A stretch of 6,196 nucleotides of DNA from an uncultured Lachnospira sp. Its GTDB lineage: Bacteria; Bacillota; Clostridia; Lachnospirales; Lachnospiraceae. The stretch covers positions 1 through 6,196 of the forward strand of contig CAAHEK010000176.1 of assembly GCA_900772425.1 (NCBI GenBank), read 5' to 3'. The notes under the pieces are model-generated. The model worked only from the letters and a program-made list of their open reading frames with translations. It did not search any database and had not been told where the DNA came from. Below are positions 1-4,082 of the stretch, one piece after another (the first letter of the stretch is position 1; each line of letters begins with the position of its first letter). Position numbers and translations under genes: made by a program.

Positions 1-300
1 CAGAGGCTGTGTATTGCAAGAGCTATTTTAAAAAAGCCTAAGGTTCTTATTCTTGATGACTCAACAAGCGCAGTTGATACTGCAACAGAGGCAAAAATAA
101 GAGAGGGACTTGCAAAGAAGCTTCCTGACATGACTAAAATCATAATTGCCCAGAGAATATCATCAGTAAGGCATGCTGACCAGATTATTATTCTTGATAA
201 AGGAAAAATAAACGGAATAGGAACACATGAGAGTCTGCTTTCGGATAACAAGATATATCAGGAGATATATGAATCACAGAAGGAAGGAGCGGATTTATAA
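1..300 (+). CDS. ABC exporter half-transporter, C-terminal end only (degenerate-site subunit)
   Basis: This is the last 99 codons of a gene whose start lies before the window, read in frame from base 1 to TAA at 298-300. The fragment is the end of an ABC nucleotide-binding domain. It begins just after the signature motif (QRLCIARA), then has Walker B (VLILDD, Asp-Asp codons at 55-60), the D-loop (TSAVD), the switch region (IIIAQR, Gln codon at 151-153) and the usual tail (ILDKGKI...GTHESLL). The catalytic Glu after Walker B is Asp, and the switch His is Gln. In heterodimeric type IV exporters such as TM287/288, LmrCD and BmrCD, this pair of changes marks the subunit that forms the degenerate ATP site. 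The next gene overlaps by one base and supplies the complementary subunit, so the two very likely work as a heterodimer in the cytoplasmic membrane. The substrate cannot be read from the sequence. The membrane domain is outside the window. Confidence 0.93.
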   Translation, partial: QRLCIARAILKKPKVLILDDSTSAVDTATEAKIREGLAKKLPDMTKIIIAQRISSVRHADQIIILDKGKINGIGTHESLLSDNKIYQEIYESQKEGADL

Positions 301-2165
301 TGGCTAAATATGTAGGATATAAAAGACCAAAAGATACAAAAAAGACTTTGAAACATTTATTTGCATATCTTGGTATGCATAAATGGGCATTTGTGCTTGT
401 AGCGGTACTGGTATTTTTAAGTGCCGGAGCCAATATTATGGGAACATATCTGTTAAAGCCTGTTATAAACAGCTTCATTGTTCCCGGTGATATGAATGGG
501 CTTGTAAGAGCTGTTATGGCTATGGGAGTAATGTATTTATGCGGTGCTTTATGTACATTATTTTATAACCGTCTTATGGTAAAAACGTCACAGAAGGTTA
601 TAAAGGAAATAAGAAGTGATTTATTTAAGCATGTGCAGAAGCTTCCTTTAAAATATTTTGATGCACATACACATGGCGAGCTGATGAGCAGATTTACAAA
701 TGATGTAGATACTGTCCAGGAGGCAATGAATAACAGCTTTGCAATGATAATACAAAGCTTTATGATGCTGTTTGGAACCATAATAATGATGATGGTTCTT
801 AGTATAAGACTTTCTATGATAGTTGTTGTGTTTCTTGTTATTATGTTTATTTTTATTAAATATAACAGTAAGCACAGCAAAAAATATTTTAATAAGCAGC
901 AGGCAGAACTTGGAAAAATAAACGGTTTTGTGCAGGAGATGACAGCAGGACAGAAGGTCTCAAAGGTATTTAACCATGAAGAAAAAGATTTCAATCAGTT
1001 CTGTGAGATGAATGAAAGCTTCAGAAAGGAATCTACAAGTGCACTTACATTTGCTGGTATGATGATACCAACGATAGTAAGTCTTTCCTATCTTAATTAC
1101 GCTGTTTCAGCATGTGTCGGAGGAATACTTACAATTAAGGGAATGTTAGATTTAGGAAGCCTTTCTGCATATCTTGTGTATGTAAGACAGAGTGCGATGC
1201 CGCTTAATCAGTTCACACAGCAGGTTAATTTCCTTTTGTCAGCGTTATCAGGTGCTGAGCGTATATTTGAAATGATGGATGAAGAACCTGAGATAGATGA
1301 GGGAACGGTTGCATTATGTAATATCGTCAGAAATGAAGATGGAAGCGTTTCAGAAAGCCGCTCCGGTAATGATATATTTGCATGGAAGGTTCAGGATGAT
1401 AATGAACCGGGCGGATATAAATATGTGGAGCTTAAGGGTGATGTGAGATTTAACGATGTTGTATTTGGATATGTGCCTGAGAAAAAGATATTAAATAAAA
1501 TTTCTCTTTTTGCTAAACCGGGACAGAAAATTGCATTTGTAGGTTCAACAGGTGCAGGAAAAACAACAATAGTTAATCTTATAAACAGATTTTATGAAAT
1601 CCAGTCGGGAATAATAACTTATGACGGAATAGACATAAAAGATATTAAGAAAGATGATCTTAGAAGGTCGTTATCAATGGTAATCCAGGATACACATTTG
1701 TTTACCGGAACAATTGCGGATAATATAAGATATGGAAAACTTGATGCCACGGACGAAGAGATAAGAGAAGCAGCAATAATTGCAAATGCTGATTCATTTA
1801 TAAGAAGACTTCCTGATGGATATAATACAATGCTTTATTCTGACGGCAGCAACTTATCACAGGGACAAAGACAGCTGCTTGCGATAGCAAGAGCGGCTGT
1901 TGCAAAGCCTCCGGTGCTTATTCTTGATGAGGCGACAAGTTCTGTAGATACAAGAACCGAAAGACTTATAGAAAAAGGAATGGATGCAATTATGGAGGGA
2001 AGGACAGTATTTGTAATTGCACACAGGCTTTCAACTGTAAGAAATTCAAAGGCAATAATGGTACTTGAGAAGGGCGAAATTATAGAACGTGGAAGCCATG
2101 AAGAGTTATTGTCACAAAAGGGAAGATACTACAGATTATATACGGGACAGTTTGAATTAAACTAA
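300..2165 (+). CDS. ABC exporter half-transporter, permease fused to ATPase (catalytic-site subunit)
   Basis: This 621-residue protein has the usual length and layout of a half-size ABC exporter. Its six-helix membrane domain covers roughly residues 28-305 (hydrophobic stretches near 29-51, 66-90, 145-169, 170-190, 255-277 and 285-305). The ATPase domain starts near 376. Visible motifs are Walker A GSTGAGKT (415-422), Q-loop Gln463, signature LSQGQ (519-523), Walker B VLILDE (539-544, catalytic Glu544), D-loop TSSVD and switch His575. LSQGQ departs from LSGGQ, whereas Walker B and the His are intact, which complements the preceding gene. About 40 residues (336-375, with a Trp and many charged residues) separate the two domains, longer than in minimal exporters; I recall similar linkers in clostridial homologues. 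The ATG overlaps the upstream stop (TAATG), and AAGGAG at 284-289 lies 10 bases upstream, so the start is firm and translation is probably coupled. The likely role is multidrug or peptide/lipid export with the upstream subunit; the substrate is unknown. Confidence 0.95.
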   Translation: MAKYVGYKRPKDTKKTLKHLFAYLGMHKWAFVLVAVLVFLSAGANIMGTYLLKPVINSFIVPGDMNGLVRAVMAMGVMYLCGALCTLFYNRLMVKTSQKVIKEIRSDLFKHVQKLPLKYFDAHTHGELMSRFTNDVDTVQEAMNNSFAMIIQSFMMLFGTIIMMMVLSIRLSMIVVVFLVIMFIFIKYNSKHSKKYFNKQQAELGKINGFVQEMTAGQKVSKVFNHEEKDFNQFCEMNESFRKESTSALTFAGMMIPTIVSLSYLNYAVSACVGGILTIKGMLDLGSLSAYLVYVRQSAMPLNQFTQQVNFLLSALSGAERIFEMMDEEPEIDEGTVALCNIVRNEDGSVSESRSGNDIFAWKVQDDNEPGGYKYVELKGDVRFNDVVFGYVPEKKILNKISLFAKPGQKIAFVGSTGAGKTTIVNLINRFYEIQSGIITYDGIDIKDIKKDDLRRSLSMVIQDTHLFTGTIADNIRYGKLDATDEEIREAAIIANADSFIRRLPDGYNTMLYSDGSNLSQGQRQLLAIARAAVAKPPVLILDEATSSVDTRTERLIEKGMDAIMEGRTVFVIAHRLSTVRNSKAIMVLEKGEIIERGSHEELLSQKGRYYRLYTGQFELN

Positions 2166-2187
2166 AAGCAAGTTCCTATAAATCATA

Positions 2188-2257
2188 AATAAAATGCTTG
2201 TGATAAAACATTACAGATAAATATGTCGTGATAAAATGTTGCAGATAAATATATTGT
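2188..2257. repeat. Five tandem 14-bp units between the ABC gene and marR
   Basis: The core RATAAA recurs at exactly 14-base steps, starting at 2188 (AATAAA) and at 2202, 2216, 2230 and 2244 (GATAAA). The units are AATAAAATGCTTGT, GATAAAACATTACA, GATAAATATGTCGT, GATAAAATGTTGCA and GATAAATATATTGT. Units 2 and 4 resemble each other most, as do 3 and 5. The last four units therefore also read as a 28-bp duplication, with 23 of 28 positions matching between 2200-2227 and 2228-2255. The array fills most of the 98-base gap. It ends 6 bases before the first in-frame ATG (2264) and 18 bases before the preferred marR start (2276). TATATT at 2250-2255 in the last unit could act as a -10, but I see no convincing -35. 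A role as operator array or spacer is inference. Confidence 0.75.
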
Positions 2258-2266
2258 GCGGAAATG

Positions 2267-2270
2267 AGGG
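2267..2270 (+). promoter_or_regulatory. Ribosome binding site deciding the marR start
   Basis: A short purine-rich GAGGG (2266-2270) lies 5 bases before ATG 2276. It falls inside the reading frame opened by the earlier ATG at 2264, which has no usable site upstream (only GCGGA ending about one base before it). This favours 2276 as the start and removes four residues from the longest reading. Confidence 0.55.
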
Positions 2271-2275
2271 TTATT

Positions 2276-2719
2276 ATGGATAAGAGTGCTGTAAGAAATA
2301 CTTTATATGAAATTGAAATATTAAGACAAAGACTTCTAAGACCGAAATTCATTGATATGGGTCTGACTGTCGGTCAGGGTCAGCCAAGAATTTTAAAGGA
2401 ATTAAGAATCAAGGGCGGAATGACCCAGAGGGAGCTTGCTGATAACTGCCTGCTGGATGTAACTACAATGTCAAGGACTTTGGACAGGCTTGAACAGGCA
2501 GGATTGATTAAAAGAACTAATAATCCTGAATGCAGACGTTCGTGGATAATAGCCCTGACAGATGAAGGAAAGAAAAAGGCTGATGAGGCTATTAAGATAT
2601 TTGATATGGCTGATGAAGTATTTTGCATGGATTTGTCAGATGATGAACTTGAAAATCTGGTGCTTACGGCAAAGAAAATACAGTTAAATATAGAAGAGGC
2701 ACTAAAACAGAAAGATTAA
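2276..2719 (+). CDS. MarR-family transcriptional regulator
   Basis: This 147-residue protein has the size and layout of a MarR repressor: a helical dimerisation part at both ends around a central winged helix. Helix MTQRELADNC (49-58), recognition helix near DVTTMSRTLDRLEQAG (61-76), and a wing ending in ALTDEG (93-98) fit the family. In the wing, where many relatives have DP-x-D-R-R, this protein has NPECRR: the two acidic positions are Asn83 and Cys86, while Arg87 and Arg88 are kept. There are three cysteines (58, 86, 117). MarR proteins usually bind palindromes as dimers and let go when a small ligand or oxidant is sensed. Position directly downstream of the ABC pair, with no terminator between, suggests co-transcription and control of the exporter, possibly with autoregulation through the repeat array ahead of it. 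The ligand is not deducible. An alternative start at 2264 would add MRVI but lacks a ribosome site. Confidence 0.92.
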   Translation: MDKSAVRNTLYEIEILRQRLLRPKFIDMGLTVGQGQPRILKELRIKGGMTQRELADNCLLDVTTMSRTLDRLEQAGLIKRTNNPECRRSWIIALTDEGKKKADEAIKIFDMADEVFCMDLSDDELENLVLTAKKIQLNIEEALKQKD

Positions 2720-2743
2720 AATAATAAAATATGCCAATAATAT

Positions 2744-2778
2744 ACAGAGTATCCTGGATTCGGGGTACTCTGTTTTTT
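2744..2778 (+). terminator. Rho-independent terminator after marR
   Basis: Arms CAGAGTATCC (2745-2754) and GGGTACTCTG (2763-2772) form a 10-bp stem with one G-T wobble around an 8-base loop. Six T residues follow directly (2773-2778), then more T-rich sequence. It sits 25 bases after the marR stop and cleanly separates the exporter/marR unit from the fructose operon. The opposite side lacks a strong A-run, so it should act mainly on the + strand. Confidence 0.93.
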
Positions 2779-2827
2779 ACTTTATCTTGTTATATTTTGT
2801 TATTTACCATGTAAAATGAGTTCCGTG

Positions 2828-2937
2828 AAAGAAAATGCACGAAATTGCGTAAAAATGCATAAAAATCATCTTAATAGTGAAAAATGCAGTAAAACAACTT
2901 GAAATAATATGATAATATGTGCAATATGCACAAAAAA
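2828..2937. promoter_or_regulatory. Phased A-tracts, probable intrinsically curved DNA
   Basis: Runs of three to six A occur at 2828-2830, 2832-2835, 2842-2844, 2851-2855, 2861-2865, 2880-2884, 2891-2894, 2902-2904 and 2932-2937. From 2832 on, centres fall close to every 10 bp with one position skipped near 2873 and two skipped before the last. Three of them belong to a repeated word AAAATGCA (2832-2839, 2852-2859, 2881-2888). Helically phased A-tracts bend DNA, and such bends upstream of promoters can raise transcription. The base composition makes single A-runs common, so the signal is the phasing and not the runs themselves. Confidence 0.5.
2918..2932. promoter_or_regulatory. Perfect palindrome, candidate protein-binding site
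   Basis: TGTGCA (2918-2923) and TGCACA (2927-2932) are exact inverted repeats around ATA. It lies 32 bases upstream of the preferred fru -35 element, an activator-like position. It would overlap the -10 region of a weaker alternative promoter (TTGAAA 2899-2904, CAATAT 2922-2927), a repressor-like position. I do not recognise the cognate factor. Confidence 0.4.
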
Positions 2938-2964
2938 TATATAGATGTTTGTGAATGATGATGA

Positions 2965-2996
2965 TTGAATGTGGACGAGTTTGGAGTTATTATAAT
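2965..2996 (+). promoter_or_regulatory. Candidate promoter of the fruK-fruA-HPr operon
   Basis: TTGAAT (2965-2970; 4 of 6 to TTGACA) and TATTAT (2988-2993; 5 of 6 to TATAAT) are 17 bases apart, the ideal spacing for the vegetative sigma factor. A perfect TATAAT (2991-2996) overlaps but would be 20 bases from the -35. Transcription would start near 3000, leaving a leader of about 37 bases before fruK. The assignment is by consensus only. Confidence 0.5.
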
Positions 2997-3002
2997 TATA
3001 AC
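2986..3002. promoter_or_regulatory. 17-bp near-palindrome over the -10, candidate operator
   Basis: GTTATTATAATTATAAC pairs in 7 of 8 symmetric positions around 2994, with outer arms GTTAT and ATAAC exact. It covers the proposed -10 and start region, the classic place for a repressor. A further ATAAC follows at 3005-3009. AT-rich DNA gives weak palindromes by chance, but the exact outer arms with terminal G and C make this better than background. Confidence 0.4.
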
Positions 3003-3022
3003 AAATAACGAACCGTAAATGG

Positions 3023-3029
3023 AAGGAGG
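3023..3029 (+). promoter_or_regulatory. Ribosome binding site deciding the fruK start
   Basis: AAGGAGG is a near-complete anti-16S match 7 bases before ATG 3037. It lies inside the short extension opened by an earlier in-frame ATG at 3019, so the 3019 start would place the ribosome site within the coding sequence. The start is therefore 3037. Confidence 0.9.
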
Positions 3030-3036
3030 AAAAGTA

Positions 3037-3954
3037 ATGGTATATACAGTCACATTTAATCCATCACTTGATTACATAGTGACTGTTGATGATTTCAAGC
3101 TTGGAATGACTAATCGTACTTCTTCGGAATTGATGCTGCCCGGTGGCAAAGGGATTAATGTTTCGATAATCCTTAATAATCTTGAGGTTGACAATACAGC
3201 ACTTGGTTTCGTAGCAGGATTCACAGGAAACAGGATTGAGAAGATGTTAACAGATATGGGAATGACAACTGATTTCATCAGAATAAGGGATGGATTATCA
3301 AGAATCAATCTTAAAGTTAAGAATATTGACGGTACAGAGATTAACGGAATGGGACCTGATATTCTGCCTGAGTATGTGGAAGAGCTTATGAAGAAGCTTG
3401 ATGCTTTGAAGGAAGGAGATACACTTGTCCTGGCAGGAAGTATTCCTAATAGTATTTCCGATGACATTTATGAGTTGATACTGCACAAACTTAACAACAG
3501 AGGAATTATTACTATTGTGGATGCAACAAGCTCATTGTTAATGAATGTATTAAAATACACCCCTTTTCTTATAAAACCTAATCAGCATGAATTGGGTGAA
3601 ATATTTGGGGTAACACTTAAAGAAAGACATGAGGTTGTTCCTTATGCAATGAAGCTAAGAGAATTGGGAGCAAGAAATGTTTTAGTTTCAATGGGTGGCA
3701 AAGGAGCAGTGCTTATATCTGAGAATGGTAAAGTATATGAGGCTGATGCCCCACAGGGAGTACTTAAGAATTCTGTTGGAGCAGGCGATTCTATGGTGGC
3801 AGGATTTTTGTATGGTTATCTTAAATTTAACGATTATGAGCAGGCATTCAGATTTGGAGTAGGTGCAGGAAGTGCCAGCGCATTTTCAGATTATCTTGCT
3901 GCTAAGGATGAGGTCTATAAGGTAGCAGAAAACATAGTTATTAAAAATATATAG
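3037..3954 (+). CDS. fruK: 1-phosphofructokinase
   Basis: FruK phosphorylates fructose 1-phosphate with ATP to give fructose 1,6-bisphosphate in the cytoplasm, linking fructose uptake to glycolysis. The 305-residue length is typical. The protein opens with MVYTVTFNPSLDYIV, the usual start of the FruK/LacC branch of the PfkB (ribokinase-like) family, and keeps the sugar-binding LPGGKGINVS (34-43), KPNQHEL (180-186), VSMGGKGA (217-224) and the nucleotide/catalytic motif NSVGAGDS (245-252) with the catalytic base Asp251. LacC-type tagatose 6-phosphate kinase shares these motifs, but the adjacent fructose EIIABC makes FruK the better call. It is the first gene of the operon, with its own promoter region upstream and 128 bases to fruA with no GC-rich terminator between. 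Unlike many Firmicute fru operons, no DeoR-type fruR gene precedes it; the gene upstream is marR, behind a terminator. Confidence 0.93.
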   Translation: MVYTVTFNPSLDYIVTVDDFKLGMTNRTSSELMLPGGKGINVSIILNNLEVDNTALGFVAGFTGNRIEKMLTDMGMTTDFIRIRDGLSRINLKVKNIDGTEINGMGPDILPEYVEELMKKLDALKEGDTLVLAGSIPNSISDDIYELILHKLNNRGIITIVDATSSLLMNVLKYTPFLIKPNQHELGEIFGVTLKERHEVVPYAMKLRELGARNVLVSMGGKGAVLISENGKVYEADAPQGVLKNSVGAGDSMVAGFLYGYLKFNDYEQAFRFGVGAGSASAFSDYLAAKDEVYKVAENIVIKNI

Positions 3955-4013
3955 TGAATATATAGTTATGTAATATGACTAGTTAAATAATTTATTTTGC
4001 AATGGATATTATT

Positions 4014-4040
4014 TTGTTATACTAAATATATTGTTATACT
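4014..4040. repeat. Direct repeat of a 10-mer in the fruK-fruA gap
   Basis: TTGTTATACT occurs at 4014-4023 and again at 4031-4040, a 17-base step. Each copy ends in TATACT, a 5 of 6 match to a -10 element. TTTGCA (3996-4001) lies 16 bases before the first TATACT and could be a -35, so a weak internal promoter for fruA is possible. The rest of the 128-base gap (3955-4082) is very AT-rich and shows no GC-rich hairpin. Confidence 0.45.
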
Positions 4041-4073
4041 GATATAAACGTGAAGATATCAGTGGAAAGAAGT

Positions 4074-4078
4074 GAGGT
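4074..4078 (+). promoter_or_regulatory. Ribosome binding site deciding the fruA start
   Basis: GAGG (4074-4077) stands 5 bases before ATG 4083. The same frame can be extended to GTG 4050, but AT-rich sequence with no purine-rich site precedes that codon. ATG 4083 also gives the normal fructose-EIIA beginning (MRITDLI), so it is preferred. Confidence 0.75.
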
Positions 4079-4082
4079 TTTT

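Larger units (their letters stand above)
2720..3036. other. 317-base intergenic region: marR terminator plus fru control region
   Basis: No credible gene is present; the short ATG-initiated readings (7 and 17 codons near 2945-3008) have no ribosome sites and the 17-codon one runs through the candidate promoter. In order, the region holds the marR terminator, two TTGTTAT words 10 bases apart (2787-2793, 2797-2803), a run of A-tracts in roughly 10-bp register (2828-2904), a perfect 6+6 palindrome (2918-2932), a candidate promoter overlapped by a 17-bp near-palindrome (2965-3002), and the fruK ribosome site. I found no riboswitch-like structure and no good cre (CcpA) box. Confidence 0.7.

Noticed and set aside
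563..994. Minus-strand open frame (143 codons) opposite the ABC membrane domain
   Set aside because: It reads hydrophobic only because the sense strand encodes membrane helices; there is no ribosome site or family similarity that I recognise.
2166..2200. Inverted repeat AAGCA (2166-2170) / TGCTT (2195-2199) after the ABC gene as a terminator
   Set aside because: A five-base stem with a 24-base loop and no T-run is too weak, so read-through into marR is expected.
2825..2840. Possible cre (CcpA) box around TGAAAGAAAATGCA
   Set aside because: Four positions, including the central CG, disagree with the consensus; no better match was found before fruK or fruA.
2945..3008. Short leader peptides (7 and 17 codons) upstream of fruK
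   Set aside because: They have no ribosome sites, and the longer one runs through the candidate promoter; the ATG cluster comes from a simple ATG/GAT run.
3019..3036. Earlier ATG that would extend FruK by MEGGKV
   Set aside because: The extension is the translated ribosome binding site; family proteins begin at the MVYTVTFNP block.
3947..3965. Repeated ATATATAG at the end of fruK
   Set aside because: It is simple AT-rich sequence with one copy inside the coding end; I see no reason to assign it a function.
3983..3998. Hairpin AAATA/TATTT between fruK and fruA as a terminator
   Set aside because: The stem is only A-T pairs and five bases long; it would not be stable enough to terminate transcription.
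4050..4082. GTG start that would extend FruA by 11 residues
   Set aside because: No ribosome site precedes it, and the EIIA domain begins normally at ATG 4083.
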